A DNA stretch of 39,113 bases, from the IMG/VR virus record IMGVR_UViG_3300042905_002279, positions 1 through 39,113 of that record; one strand, given 5' to 3'. The notes beneath the pieces are model-generated. The model saw only the letters and a list, made by a program, of their open reading frames with translations, was not told the origin of the DNA and ran no database searches. The position numbers were made by a program, and so were the translations under genes. Source of the DNA: a virus. This document shows positions 28,750 to 37,590 of this stretch, piece after piece (the stretch's first letter is position 1; each line of letters begins with the position of its first letter).

Positions 28750-30938
28750 TGTCGCAAGAGCCGGACGATCTCGAATACAAGACGCCAGAGGGCAAATATC
28801 GCCGCTGGCTGGTCGAGATTGATCAGGCTGAAAAGTGGTGCCGCGATTGGCATGAAACTGCCAAAAAGTGCTTGAAGCGCTACCGCGACGACCGGAATGA
28901 GCTTCAAAAAACACAGCGCCGCATCAACATTTTCTGGTCAAACGTCGAAACCCTGAAGCCTGCGCTGTATGCGCGCCGCGCGAAGCCCGTGGTTGAGCGG
29001 CGCTTCCGCGATGCTGACCCAATTGGCAAGGCGGCGGCGGAAACGCTGGAACGCGCAACCACTTTCGCCACAGATTCGGACCAGTTTGACGAGGTAATCC
29101 GGCAAGCGCGCGATGACCGGCTTATTGTCGGGCGGGGCACGGCCTGGCTGCGTTATGTGCCGCATTTCCAGCAGATGAACCCGCCGACGCCCGCCGATGG
29201 CGTCAGCGTGACGGATGACGCCGCCGAATATGAGGCGGAAACGCAAGCCCAGGCGCCAGTTGAGGCGCTGGTGTTTGAAGAAGTCGCGCATGACTATGTG
29301 GCGTGGGTGGACTTCCTTATGTCTCCGGCCAAGACTTGGCGCGAAATGTCATGGGTCGCCCGCAAGGTGCAGATGACGCGCGCCGAATTGGTGGAGCGTT
29401 TCGGCAAAGAGATTGGCAGCGCGGTTCCGCTGAATGAGCGGGCCGACAAAAACGGCAATGATTCCGCTGAAGCGCGCTTTCGTGATGGGCTTTCCGCCCG
29501 CGCTGACGTGTTTGAGATTTGGAGCAAGGCAGAGCGCAAGGTGTGTTGGCTTGCGCGCGGCTATGAGGGCTTGCTTGACGAGCGTGATGACCCGCTGCGC
29601 TTGCATGATTTCTTTCCGTGCCCGCGTCCGATGTTTGCGACCGTCACCACAGAAAGCCTAATCCCGATCCCCGATTACATGATGTATAAGGATCAGGCTG
29701 ACGACTTGGACAGCGTGACGCTGCGCCTTTCCATGCTGACGGAAGCTTGCCGCGTTGCCGGTGTTTATGACGCATCGCAGGACGCCAGTGTTGGGCGTCT
29801 GTTCTCCGAGGCCAGCGATAACCAGTTGATCCCGGTGAATACCTGGGCCGCGTTCTCTGAAAAGGGCGGGCTTCGCGGCGTGTTGGATTTCGTGCCGCTG
29901 GATGGCATTATCGCCACCATTCGCGAATTGACGGCGCGCGAGCAGGTCTTGAAAGCGCAGATTTATGAGATCACGGGCATTTCTGACATTGTGCGAGGCT
30001 ATTCCGCGCCGTCCGAGACTGCCACGGCGCAGCAGATCAAGGGGCAGTTTGCGGCCTTGCGGTTGCAGGAGCAACAGTCCGAGGTAGCGCGGTTTGCGCG
30101 TGACTTGATTGCGATGACGGCGGAAATTATCTCCGAGCATTTCCAGCCGCAGACGATTGCGCTGATGTCCGGCTTGGCAGAACAAGCGCCAGAGTTTCAG
30201 CAGAATTTCATGCCGGCTTTGCAGCTTTTGCGTAATGATCGGATGCGGAGTTTCCGCATTGACATCGAGACAGACAGCACGATTGCGGTTGATGAAACCG
30301 CCGATAAGCAGGCCGCGACCGAGTTCCTCACAGCAATGGGCAATTACATGGCGTCCAGTTTGCCAATGGCGCAGCAAGCGCCGGAGCTTCTGCCGGTGAT
30401 TGGGCAGGGCGCGGTATTCCTGGCGCGGCGCTTCCGGGCTGGGCGGCAGTTGGAAGGGTCTATTGAAGCGTCATTCCAAGCGCTTGAGCAACGCGCGCAA
30501 CAGATGGCGCAGCAGCCGCAACAGCAGCAACCTGACCCGGCCATGTTGAAGGCGCAGGCTGATGAACAACGCCTTGCCATGGAAGGCGATTTCAAGGCGC
30601 GTGAGTTGGGTTTGCGCGAGCAAGAGTTGACGTTCAACGCGGAATTGAAAGCGCGCGAGATGGGCTTGCGTGAGGCCGAGATGATGCAATCCCGCAAGGA
30701 CGCGCTATTGCCTGACCGTGAAGCGCTGGTGCAAGGCAATGAAGGCGCCTTGACGCAATTGGCGGCATCCCTTGCCGCATTGGGCCAAAGCCTAGAGATG
30801 ATGCAGCAACAGCAAACAGACACGGCGCAAATCCAGATGCATGCGCTGGCGCAGTTGGCGGCTTCCATGTCTGCGCCAAAGCGCGTGGTGCGAGGCCCTG
30901 ATGGACGCGCCATGGGCGTTGAAACTGTCTTGAATTGA
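28749..30938 (+). CDS. Portal protein (P22-like)
   Basis: This 729-residue protein has the size of P22-type portals, larger than siphovirus portals. The N-terminus 'AEKWCRDWHETAKKCLKRYRDD' with 'FWSNVETLKPALYARRAKPVVERRF' is typical. 'RDDRLIVGRGTAWLRYVPHF' and a core 'REQVLKAQIYEITGISDIVRGYSAPSETATAQQIKGQFA' follow. The C-terminal 150 residues are Gln/Glu-rich and helical, like the barrel of P22 gp1. It forms the dodecameric ring at the packaging vertex, contacted by TerL and later by the tail adaptor. Overlaps the preceding gene by one base. Confidence 0.92.
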   Translation: MSQEPDDLEYKTPEGKYRRWLVEIDQAEKWCRDWHETAKKCLKRYRDDRNELQKTQRRINIFWSNVETLKPALYARRAKPVVERRFRDADPIGKAAAETLERATTFATDSDQFDEVIRQARDDRLIVGRGTAWLRYVPHFQQMNPPTPADGVSVTDDAAEYEAETQAQAPVEALVFEEVAHDYVAWVDFLMSPAKTWREMSWVARKVQMTRAELVERFGKEIGSAVPLNERADKNGNDSAEARFRDGLSARADVFEIWSKAERKVCWLARGYEGLLDERDDPLRLHDFFPCPRPMFATVTTESLIPIPDYMMYKDQADDLDSVTLRLSMLTEACRVAGVYDASQDASVGRLFSEASDNQLIPVNTWAAFSEKGGLRGVLDFVPLDGIIATIRELTAREQVLKAQIYEITGISDIVRGYSAPSETATAQQIKGQFAALRLQEQQSEVARFARDLIAMTAEIISEHFQPQTIALMSGLAEQAPEFQQNFMPALQLLRNDRMRSFRIDIETDSTIAVDETADKQAATEFLTAMGNYMASSLPMAQQAPELLPVIGQGAVFLARRFRAGRQLEGSIEASFQALEQRAQQMAQQPQQQQPDPAMLKAQADEQRLAMEGDFKARELGLREQELTFNAELKAREMGLREAEMMQSRKDALLPDREALVQGNEGALTQLAASLAALGQSLEMMQQQQTDTAQIQMHALAQLAASMSAPKRVVRGPDGRAMGVETVLN

Positions 30939-30950
30939 TCGGGAAATCTT

Positions 30951-31397
30951 ATGTCAGCAACCAATGCCTTTGAGACAAGCCTGCTTCAGCATATTTTTCA
31001 GAATGCTGACATTGCCAACATTGGCGATGCGACGGGTTTGCGCGGATCGACTACGGCAGGTTCATTATATGTGTCATTGCACACGGCGGACCCTGGCGAG
31101 GCCGGGGCGCAGAATACCAGCGAGGCGGCCTATACTGGATATGCCCGCCAGGCGGTTGCCCGATCCGGCGCCGGATGGGTGGTGTCTGGCAACAACGCAT
31201 CCAACGCGGCGGCGGTGGCGTTTGGACCTTGCACGGCAGGCACTGCCACGGTCACGCATTTCGGCATTGGAACGGCGTCAAGCGGCGCGGGTAACTTGCT
31301 ATTCAAGGGCGCGCTTACTGAATCGTTGATTGTCACCACAGCCTCAAACGCCACGCTAACCTTCGCCATTGGCGCGCTTGATGTGGATGCTGATTGA
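30951..31397 (+). CDS. Small structural protein, probable fibre/appendage component
   Basis: This 148-residue protein matches a very common phage type. It has 'FETSLLQHIFQNADIANIGDATGLRGSTTAGSLYVSLHTADPGEAG', 'TGYARQAVARSGAGWVVSGN' and 'VTHFGIGTASSGAGNLLFKGALTESL'. These proteins recur next to fibre and head genes and are thought to be virion parts; the precise role is not settled. The ATG at 30951 follows the portal stop by 12 bases. The stop overlaps the following ATG (TGATG). Confidence 0.7.
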   Translation: MSATNAFETSLLQHIFQNADIANIGDATGLRGSTTAGSLYVSLHTADPGEAGAQNTSEAAYTGYARQAVARSGAGWVVSGNNASNAAAVAFGPCTAGTATVTHFGIGTASSGAGNLLFKGALTESLIVTTASNATLTFAIGALDVDAD

Positions 31398-31834
31398 TGT
31401 CTGATTTCGTAGGCTACACGCCGGGTTCTGGCGAACAGATCGCGGTTGACAATATACCGGGCGGCAAAGTCCAGCGCGTCAAGGTAATGCTTGGGCCTGA
31501 CGGCGTAGATGGGGGGGATGTTTCGGGTTCGACGCCGCTTCCGGTTGCCGCATATGGCGAATTGATCGAGGCCATTGAAGCTATGCGAATTGCGATTGCG
31601 GCCCTGACCAAAACCATCGGCTTCGCGCTTCCGAATGCGCTTGGCCAGCCGATCTTTGAGGCGCGTCAAGGCACTGCAAGTAACTTGCTGATGACCGCAA
31701 ACCTGGCGGGCAATCAAACCTTAGCCACCTTGACCAATCAAACGCAGATGGGCGGCTTTGCATCGAACGATCAAATTCCCGCGCTAATGCATCTTCAGGT
31801 GGACAACCTCCGCCGCAACATTACGGTGAGCTAA
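31397..31834 (+). CDS. Virion-region structural protein
   Basis: This 145-residue protein begins 'MSDFVGYTPGSGEQIAVDNIPGGKVQRVKVMLGPDG', a conserved opening in phage structural proteins next to fibre genes. 'EAIEAMRIAIAALTKTIGF' (helical) follows and then an Asn/Thr-rich end. The ATG at 31397 is used because it overlaps the previous stop, and the TTG at 31394 is a poorer start. It probably assembles with the protein encoded upstream and the propeller-like protein downstream. Confidence 0.65.
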   Translation: MSDFVGYTPGSGEQIAVDNIPGGKVQRVKVMLGPDGVDGGDVSGSTPLPVAAYGELIEAIEAMRIAIAALTKTIGFALPNALGQPIFEARQGTASNLLMTANLAGNQTLATLTNQTQMGGFASNDQIPALMHLQVDNLRRNITVS

Positions 31835-31835
31835 G

Positions 31836-33269
31836 ATGGCAACCACAAACGGCAATCGAAAAATTCTTGACCTAAAGCGGTGGGAATTTTGCGCCATTCT
31901 GCCCACTACCACGCAAGCTGGAACCTTCGTTGCTTCATCGCGCCATTTTCGACAGCAGCAGCTTTGCGTTCGCAGCAACTCCGAGGTTTTCATCTATAAT
32001 CCCTCCGAAGATGGATGGGTGCCGATTACCTCACCGGGTTTGGCCGGTACGTTTGGCGGTGGGGCGGCTGGGGTGGCAGGCGCGTGGTCATCAGGCTCGA
32101 CGGTGGGCGCAGCTTCACTGACCGCGACGGGTGGCAGCACAACCACGATCATCACCAACCAAACCCTTGCGCGCGACTTGCGTGGCTACAAAATCCTCAT
32201 TATGGCCGGGCCGAACGCTGGCGCGGTTTTGGATATTGCGTCCAACACCATCGCCGCAAATGCGGTTATTACCGTCACGCCTGCCCAGGCGGTCGCGTTT
32301 TCTGCTTCGACGGTCTATCGCCTGCTGACGCCGCGCTGGTATGTGGTGGGCGCGGGCACTTTAACGACAGCATCTTTCCGCGTCTATGACTTTGCCACCA
32401 ACACGTGGACAACGCTAACTCAGACGGGCCTGCCCGCTTCTTTAGGCACTGACGGAAAGCTTATTTCCACACCTTCGATTGTTAATGGTGATTTCAAAAG
32501 CTTCGCCACCGGCACCGCGACAAGCGCCACAAGCACAACGCTAGCGCAGACTGGCAAGACTTGGACCACATCGCAATGGATCAATTCGCAGGTTCGCATC
32601 ACGGGCGGCACAGGGGCGGGCCAGATTAGGACCATCACGGCCAACACGGCGGACACGTTGACCGTCGCTACTTGGACCACAACGCCGGACGTAACCAGCA
32701 CCTATGCAATCGAAGGGAATGACAATTTCCTTTACTACATCGGCAACAACGCCGTTACAATGTATCGCTATGACATCACGGCGAACACATGGTCAACGCT
32801 ATCCCCGATAGCGGCGCGGGCGGCTGCCCCTCAAGCTGGCATGTCCGCACATTGGGTGCATTCTGTGCAGGAAAACGATTGGACGGACGAAAGCGCCATT
32901 CGGAACGGACGCTATATCTACTCCTTTCAGGGTGGCGGTACTGCAAACCTGCATCGCTACGACATCGCGGGCAATACCTGGGCGACCATCACCTACTCGC
33001 CCAATGCCGACACGCTCAGCACAGGCACCAAATACGCGCTGCACAAGGGAACGCTGTATATTCAGAAAGACCAAATTGGCCGCTGGTATGCGTATGATTT
33101 TGCACGGTCAGAAATGTTTCCCTGGGGCATGATGCTTTACCCTCAGGGTTCAGCCATTGTGGGCGATACCGCGTTTGATGTGGCTTATAAAGATGGCGCC
33201 ACGGAAATCTACTACGTTTACATGGTTCTGAATACGCTCAACATCCATCTCAGACAGCAGGTGATCTAG
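31836..33269 (+). CDS. Kelch-like beta-propeller structural protein
   Basis: This 477-residue protein has at least three 'YD-x-x-x-NTW-x-T' Kelch-type strands: 'VYDFATNTWTTL' (about 188), 'MYRYDITANTWSTL' (about 309) and 'LHRYDIAGNTWATI' (about 371), plus a diverged 'WYAYDFARSEMFPW'. Between them are Thr/Ala-rich insertions ('ATSATSTTLAQTGKTWTTSQWI'). Propellers of this kind act as binding platforms on virions. The gene lies between the portal and scaffold genes, where adhesin-like genes are unusual. Receptor binding or head decoration are both possible. Confidence 0.65.
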   Translation: MATTNGNRKILDLKRWEFCAILPTTTQAGTFVASSRHFRQQQLCVRSNSEVFIYNPSEDGWVPITSPGLAGTFGGGAAGVAGAWSSGSTVGAASLTATGGSTTTIITNQTLARDLRGYKILIMAGPNAGAVLDIASNTIAANAVITVTPAQAVAFSASTVYRLLTPRWYVVGAGTLTTASFRVYDFATNTWTTLTQTGLPASLGTDGKLISTPSIVNGDFKSFATGTATSATSTTLAQTGKTWTTSQWINSQVRITGGTGAGQIRTITANTADTLTVATWTTTPDVTSTYAIEGNDNFLYYIGNNAVTMYRYDITANTWSTLSPIAARAAAPQAGMSAHWVHSVQENDWTDESAIRNGRYIYSFQGGGTANLHRYDIAGNTWATITYSPNADTLSTGTKYALHKGTLYIQKDQIGRWYAYDFARSEMFPWGMMLYPQGSAIVGDTAFDVAYKDGATEIYYVYMVLNTLNIHLRQQVI

Positions 33270-33271
33270 CC

Positions 33272-33442
33272 ATGGACAAAGAAGAATTGATCGCAATGCT
33301 TGAAGCAAAGATCAACAGCCTTGTCACCCTGAAAGGGTCACTTGAAAGGCTGAATGAATTGCAGCAGGCGCAGGAAGTTGAGATCGAGATCAACCAGACC
33401 AAAGCCCTGTTGAACGAGCAGCTTTCGCCGCCTAGCGAGTAA
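33272..33442 (+). CDS. Small coiled-coil protein (56 aa)
   Basis: The frame from the ATG at 33272 to TAA at 33442 encodes MDKEELIAMLEAKINSLVTL.. with leucines and other hydrophobics in heptad-like spacing through 'LKGSLERLNELQQAQEVEIEINQTKALLNEQL'. This predicts a single two-stranded coiled coil. It sits two bases after the propeller gene stop and six before the next gene. No function is known; a scaffold or chaperone-like helper is a guess. Confidence 0.65.
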   Translation: MDKEELIAMLEAKINSLVTLKGSLERLNELQQAQEVEIEINQTKALLNEQLSPPSE

Positions 33443-33447
33443 ATCCT

Positions 33448-33996
33448 ATGACGCTGCTGACGCTCCTTCAGTCTGGCGGCGCGGGCGCCAACATTGAAGG
33501 CGCGACCTCGCTCACGTTTGCCTTATCGGGCGCGCTGGCCGGGGCAAGTATTGTTTCCGGCGCGACCTCGCTCACGTTCACGGCTTCGGCAACCGCCACG
33601 CCCGAGCAAAGCGAACAGACGCGCGGCGGGTTCTATACCAAAGAGGACCGCAAGCGTCACAAGCGCCTATCTGAATTGGCGGTGCAGCGCCGCGATAAGC
33701 AGCGCGACGAGCAGGACGCATTCAGAAGCGCCTTAGAGGACGCATACGACGCGGCCCTGGGGCTTGTGGATGAACCGGCGGCAGAAACCCGCGCGGAAGT
33801 GCGGGAAGCCATTGCAGAGGTTGCGCAAGCGGCGCCTGAGCCTTACCGGGCAGAAGTGCAACGCCTGCGCGACCTGGCCCGGCAGGCCGAGACGCTAACG
33901 CAGATTGAACGGGTAGTAACACGCATCGCGGCCATTCAGGCGAGGGCGGAAGCCGACGCTGATGATGATGAAACCGTGCTGATGCTGATGGGGTGA
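33448..33996 (+). CDS. Unknown virion-region protein with repeated N-terminal segment
   Basis: This 182-residue protein has two parts. Residues 1-52 are beta-type and repetitive: GATSLTF occurs at about 18-24 and 38-44, and the underlying DNA repeats exactly. Residues 55-182 are highly charged and helical ('KEDRKRHKRLSELAVQRRDKQRDEQDAFRSAL', 'YRAEVQRLRDLARQAETL'), with an acidic tail 'EADADDDETVLMLMG'. Similar two-part proteins occur in other phages, with unknown function. Position before the scaffold gene suggests head assembly. Confidence 0.65.
   Translation: MTLLTLLQSGGAGANIEGATSLTFALSGALAGASIVSGATSLTFTASATATPEQSEQTRGGFYTKEDRKRHKRLSELAVQRRDKQRDEQDAFRSALEDAYDAALGLVDEPAAETRAEVREAIAEVAQAAPEPYRAEVQRLRDLARQAETLTQIERVVTRIAAIQARAEADADDDETVLMLMG
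33499..33578 (+). repeat. 60-bp-period direct repeat inside a coding region
   Basis: A 20-base sequence (GGCGCGACCTCGCTCACGTT) occurs at 33499-33518 and again at 33559-33578, exactly 60 bp (20 codons) apart. It encodes GATSLTF both times. Exact synonymous identity in both copies points to a recent internal duplication. Confidence 0.85.
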
Positions 33997-33997
33997 C

Positions 33998-34345
33998 ATG
34001 AAACGCAAATTCATCTGGCACAACGGCGAATGGCGCGACGTGACTAATGCCAAGCGCGCGCCGCGTGTTGGGCCTTACATTATGACGGACGGAATGAAGG
34101 CTTGCTTTCATCCCGCCACGGGCGAAATGATGGACAGCAAGAGCGCATTCCGCCGTGTCACGCGCGACCATGGCTTGACCGAGGTTGGCAATGACGCGTT
34201 GGCCATGACTGCGCCCGCGCCAAGCGGTGTCGCGCATGACGTGGCGCAGGCTTACCAGATGCTTGAGCAAGGCTACACGCCGCCGCCGGTCGAGAGTGCC
34301 GGCATTCTTGACGGGGCGAGCGTGGAAACAAGACTTTTCACCTAA
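33998..34345 (+). CDS. Unknown conserved phage protein
   Basis: This 115-residue protein begins 'MKRKFIWHNGEWRDVTNAKRAPRVGPYIMTDGMKACFHPATGEMMDSKSAFRRVTRDHGLTEVGND'. The 'I-x-D-x-M-x-x-x-x-HPATGE-x-x-DSKS-x-FR-x-x-x-x-x-HG-x-x-EVGND' pattern is a well-spread phage protein block encoded just before scaffold/capsid genes. The His/Cys/Asp content has no obvious catalytic arrangement. Function unknown, probably head-assembly related. Confidence 0.7.
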   Translation: MKRKFIWHNGEWRDVTNAKRAPRVGPYIMTDGMKACFHPATGEMMDSKSAFRRVTRDHGLTEVGNDALAMTAPAPSGVAHDVAQAYQMLEQGYTPPPVESAGILDGASVETRLFT

Positions 34346-34351
34346 AGGAAA

Positions 34352-35401
34352 ATGAGCATGACGCTTTCGGAAAGCGGGGCTGCTGATGCAGCGCCTGCCG
34401 ATGATCTGCGCGCCGATCTTGACGCCGCGTTTGACAGCATTGCGGGCAATGAAGCGCCTGCCGATACCAAAGAAGCGGAGCCGCCGCGCGATGACGCCGC
34501 GCCCGCTGATGAACAGCCCGCCGAAGGCCAAGCGCCCAAGGCGGAAGGAACCAAGGACGAAGCCCGTCAGACAGAAGGCGACAGCACCGCAAAGGTTGCA
34601 CCGCCCGAAGGCTGGCCGTCCGACGCAAGCATAGCCTGGGATCGCCTTTCTAAAGCTGCACAAGACGCCTTCAGGGCGGACTTGGACGCGGGGCGCATTA
34701 CCATTGGCAAGCAAGCGCAGGGCATAACCGCACCCGATCCGGTGCAGGAAGTGGTGAGAGCCTATCAATCGGAAATCTCGCGGCGAGGCATGGCGCCCGA
34801 ACAGGCGGTTCGCGTCTTGTTTGAAGCCCAGCGCGCGCTTGACGAAAACCCGATTGAGGCTTTGCGCCAGCTTGCCCGCTCCTATGGTGTGGACCCCGCA
34901 ACCCTCGCGCCTTCCAATGGCGCACAAGCACCGCAATACTCGGCTGATCCCGTTCTTGGGCAGATGCAACAGGAATTGGCGACGCTACGGGGCTATTTGA
35001 CGCAACAGCAACGCGCGCAGCACGACGCCACAATGGCGGACCAGCACCGCATCATTTCCGATTTCGCCCAAACGAAAGCGGCAGATGGCGCGGCGGCTTA
35101 TCCGCATTTTGAGCAAGTGCGCGTCACGATGGGCAATCTTCTACAGGCTGGCGAAGCTAAGTCTTTGAAGGATGCCTATGACATGGCGGTTTGGGCACGT
35201 CCCGACCTGCGCGAGCGCATCCTGGCAGATCAGCGCAAGGCGGAAGATGCCAAGCGCGAGGCCGACGCCCGCAAGGCGGCAGAAGATGCGCGCAAGCGTG
35301 CTGTGAGTGTCAAAAGCAATCCGAGCATGGCCCCCAATGCAACGCCCGCCGGCAGCCTGCGCGACGAGCTTGAGCGCAATTGGTCTAGCGCTTCCTTTTA
35401 G
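34352..35401 (+). CDS. Capsid scaffolding protein
   Basis: This 349-residue protein is highly charged and Ala/Asp/Glu-rich. An acidic, unstructured N-terminus (about 1-95) leads into long helices ('ALRQLARSYGVDPATLAPSN', 'DPVLGQMQQELATLRGYLTQQQR'). The C-terminus is strongly helical and basic ('ADQRKAEDAKREADARKAAEDARKRAVSVK'), as in scaffold capsid-binding ends. Immediately upstream of the major capsid gene, it would guide prohead assembly and then leave. No protease motif is visible. A tandem ATG (34352/34358) follows AAAGGAAA. Confidence 0.75.
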   Translation: MSMTLSESGAADAAPADDLRADLDAAFDSIAGNEAPADTKEAEPPRDDAAPADEQPAEGQAPKAEGTKDEARQTEGDSTAKVAPPEGWPSDASIAWDRLSKAAQDAFRADLDAGRITIGKQAQGITAPDPVQEVVRAYQSEISRRGMAPEQAVRVLFEAQRALDENPIEALRQLARSYGVDPATLAPSNGAQAPQYSADPVLGQMQQELATLRGYLTQQQRAQHDATMADQHRIISDFAQTKAADGAAAYPHFEQVRVTMGNLLQAGEAKSLKDAYDMAVWARPDLRERILADQRKAEDAKREADARKAAEDARKRAVSVKSNPSMAPNATPAGSLRDELERNWSSASF

Positions 35402-35411
35402 GAGATAAACA

Positions 35412-36419
35412 ATGGCCATTTCTCCCGGCCTTAATGAGATTGTGACGACTACGCTCCGCAATCGTTCCGGCAAGCTTGCCGACAACGTGACCCGCAACAA
35501 CGCCTTGCTTAATCGCCTGCGCGGCAAAGGAAAGACAAAATCTTTCTCTGGTGGCCGGTCGATTGTGCAGGAAATCGAATATGCCATGAATGGCACCTAT
35601 CGCCGCTACAGTGGCTACGAGGTGTTGAACATTCAGCCGTCTGACGTGATGACGGCGGCTGAATTTCCGATCCGCCAAGCGGCGGTGGCGGTTTCGATTT
35701 CGGGCCTTGAAATGCTGCAAAACAGCGGCAAGTCTCAGGTGATTGACCTGCTTGAAAGCCGCATCGGCAATGCCGAGCGCACTTTCATGAACAGCATTTC
35801 CGCCGATATTTACTCGGACGGCACTGCTTCTGGTCAGATTACCGGCCTGCAAGCGCTTATTGCCAACTCGCCGGGTTCCGGCACCATTGGCGGTATTGAT
35901 CGCGGCACCTGGCAGTTCTGGCGCAATATCAGCTTTTCTTCCGTCTCTGACGGCGGCGCGCCTGCGACCAGCGCGAACATTCAGAGCTATATGAACCGCG
36001 TTGCGCTTCAACTCGTGCGCGGCAATGACGGGCCCGACCTGATCGTGGCGGATAACAACTACTTCCGCTTGTATCTGGAAAGTTTACAGGCCATCCAGCG
36101 CGTGACGGATGACCAGCAGGCGGGCGCGGGCTTCACCGGCCTGAAATACTACGGCGCGGGCCGTAGCATCGACGTTGTGCTTGACGGTGGTTTCCAGGGC
36201 TTCAGCACTGATCCCGGCGGGGTTGGTGGTGCGCCTGTTGATCGGATGTATTTCCTCAATACGAATTACGTCCATTACCGCCCGCACAGCGACCGCAACA
36301 TGGTCCCGCTTGATCCTGACCGTTTCAGCGTGAACCAAGACGCCATGGTGAAGCTGATCGGCTGGGCCGGCAACATGACCCTTAGCAATGCGCGCCTTCA
36401 GGGCGTGTTGCGCGCTTAA
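35412..36419 (+). CDS. Major capsid protein (HK97-fold)
   Basis: This 335-residue protein has an N-terminal 'TTTLRNRSGKLADNVTRNNALLNRLRGKGK' helix arm, 'FSGGRSIVQEIEYAMNGTYRRYSGYEVLNIQPSDVMTAAEFP', and a P-domain-like 'ISGLEMLQNSGKSQVIDLLESRIGNAERTFMNSISADIYSDG'. It ends 'NMTLSNARLQGVLRA', a frequent ending of podovirus capsid proteins. It forms the icosahedral shell. A strong AGGAG ribosome site precedes the ATG. It follows the scaffold gene and precedes the decoration gene, the standard order. Confidence 0.9.
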   Translation: MAISPGLNEIVTTTLRNRSGKLADNVTRNNALLNRLRGKGKTKSFSGGRSIVQEIEYAMNGTYRRYSGYEVLNIQPSDVMTAAEFPIRQAAVAVSISGLEMLQNSGKSQVIDLLESRIGNAERTFMNSISADIYSDGTASGQITGLQALIANSPGSGTIGGIDRGTWQFWRNISFSSVSDGGAPATSANIQSYMNRVALQLVRGNDGPDLIVADNNYFRLYLESLQAIQRVTDDQQAGAGFTGLKYYGAGRSIDVVLDGGFQGFSTDPGGVGGAPVDRMYFLNTNYVHYRPHSDRNMVPLDPDRFSVNQDAMVKLIGWAGNMTLSNARLQGVLRA

Positions 36420-36434
36420 TCGGAGGACAACAGA

Positions 36435-36935
36435 ATGTCTTTTTCCATCTCCAATATGCTGGGCGCTGCGGTACTTGATACCAATGCGGTCACAACGACT
36501 TCGCTGGAATATCCGGCGCCGCCTTTTGCCGTTGGCACTCGCGCCGTTGGCAATAACGGCACGGAATGGATTTACGTCCAGGCTTCTGCGGCGGTCACGG
36601 CGACTTTCGCTTGCGTGATCAGCGTGACCAATACGGTCGCGCACATGACCACAACTACGGGCCTTCGCGGGCTTTTGGTTGGCGTGCCGGCGGTTGATAT
36701 TGCCGCCAGCTCTTACGGTTGGGTGCAGATCAAAGGGCCGGCGAATTTGCAGGTTCTGGCCTCTGCGGCTGCCAATGTGCGGTTGAACACCACGGCAACC
36801 GCTGGCGCGCTTGATGATGATGGCACTGCTGGTTCGAAGGAAGTGCTTGGCATTGCCCTGACCACGGCCCGCGCGGCTACGCAGGGTTTGGCTCCAGCCA
36901 TGCTTAATTATCCCGCCGTTGGCGTGACGCTCTAA
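36435..36935 (+). CDS. Probable head decoration protein
   Basis: This 166-residue protein is rich in Ala, Thr and Val with beta-strand patterning: 'PPFAVGTRAVGNNGTEWIYVQASAAVTA', 'GLRGLLVGVPAVDIAASSYGWVQIKGPANLQVLASAAANVRL'. Such small beta proteins directly after the capsid gene are typically trimeric capsid-stabilising proteins. A GGAGG precedes the ATG. No copy of the gene lies elsewhere in the window. A GC-rich hairpin follows it. Confidence 0.7.
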   Translation: MSFSISNMLGAAVLDTNAVTTTSLEYPAPPFAVGTRAVGNNGTEWIYVQASAAVTATFACVISVTNTVAHMTTTTGLRGLLVGVPAVDIAASSYGWVQIKGPANLQVLASAAANVRLNTTATAGALDDDGTAGSKEVLGIALTTARAATQGLAPAMLNYPAVGVTL

Positions 36936-36941
36936 CGGGAC

Positions 36942-36964
36942 GGGCCGGGCATATCGCCCGGCCC
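36942..36964 (+). terminator. GC-rich hairpin after the decoration gene
   Basis: GGGCCGGGC and GCCCGGCCC form a perfect 9-bp stem around ATATC in the 52-base gap after the decoration gene. No T-run follows, so it may be only a partial terminator or an mRNA-stabilising structure that keeps capsid and decoration messages abundant relative to downstream genes. Confidence 0.45.
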
Positions 36965-36987
36965 CTTCCACTTTCAAGGAAATCCCA

Positions 36988-37590
36988 ATGTCTGAAAATT
37001 TCGCGTTCATGGGTGGGGTTGTCCACTCTGACGGCGCGGTTTCAATGGGCAGCGATGCCCGGCTTTACGTCGAGTTTTATGCCCATTCTGAACATCAGCC
37101 TTGGAAATCGGCAGAACAAGGGCGTCCGATTTACGAGAAGAAAGACTACATCAAGATCATCCAGCCGGGCGAGCGTGATCAGATGGTGCGCGAAGTGACC
37201 GATCTGGACAAGATGCGCTTTCCGAAGCAATGGCAGGCGTATGAAAACCAGCAAGCGCAAATTCCTGATGGAACGCCGCTTGCGGTGATGTTTCCCCAAG
37301 ACCCGCAGATTTGCGACCAGTTTCGCGCGCTGAAGATCCACGTTGTTGAACACCTGGCCGGGCTTGGCGAAGAAGGTATCAAGCGCCTTGGGATGGGCGG
37401 GCGTGATCATGTGGAACGCGCCAAGAATTTCCTTGCCGCCGCGTCCAATATGAAAGGCGCGCATGAAATGCAGCGCCAGATTGAAGCGCAGAAAGACGAG
37501 ATTGCCACGCTCAAGGCGGCCCTTGAGCAGGTGCAAAAAGAATTGGCCGCTAACCCCAAGCGTCGCCGGGCGGCGCAGGAAGAGGATTGA
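36988..37590 (+). CDS. Unknown conserved virion-region protein
   Basis: This 200-residue protein has 'GGVVHSDGAVSMGSDARLYVEFYAHSEHQPWKSAEQGRPIYEKKDYIKIIQPGERDQMVREVTDLDKMRFPKQWQ', a block common in podovirus head-gene clusters, and a C-terminal coiled-coil ('MQRQIEAQKDEIATLKAALEQVQKELAANPKRR'). AAGGAAA lies upstream of the ATG. Its final codons occur again at 1-22, so the same gene once preceded the left repeat too. Function unknown. Confidence 0.75.
   Translation: MSENFAFMGGVVHSDGAVSMGSDARLYVEFYAHSEHQPWKSAEQGRPIYEKKDYIKIIQPGERDQMVREVTDLDKMRFPKQWQAYENQQAQIPDGTPLAVMFPQDPQICDQFRALKIHVVEHLAGLGEEGIKRLGMGGRDHVERAKNFLAAASNMKGAHEMQRQIEAQKDEIATLKAALEQVQKELAANPKRRRAAQEED

Noticed and set aside
33722-34969. 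Minus-strand 415-codon frame opposite the scaffold gene
   Set aside because: It runs through four convincing plus-strand genes; the translation is Arg/Gly/His-rich without recognisable features.
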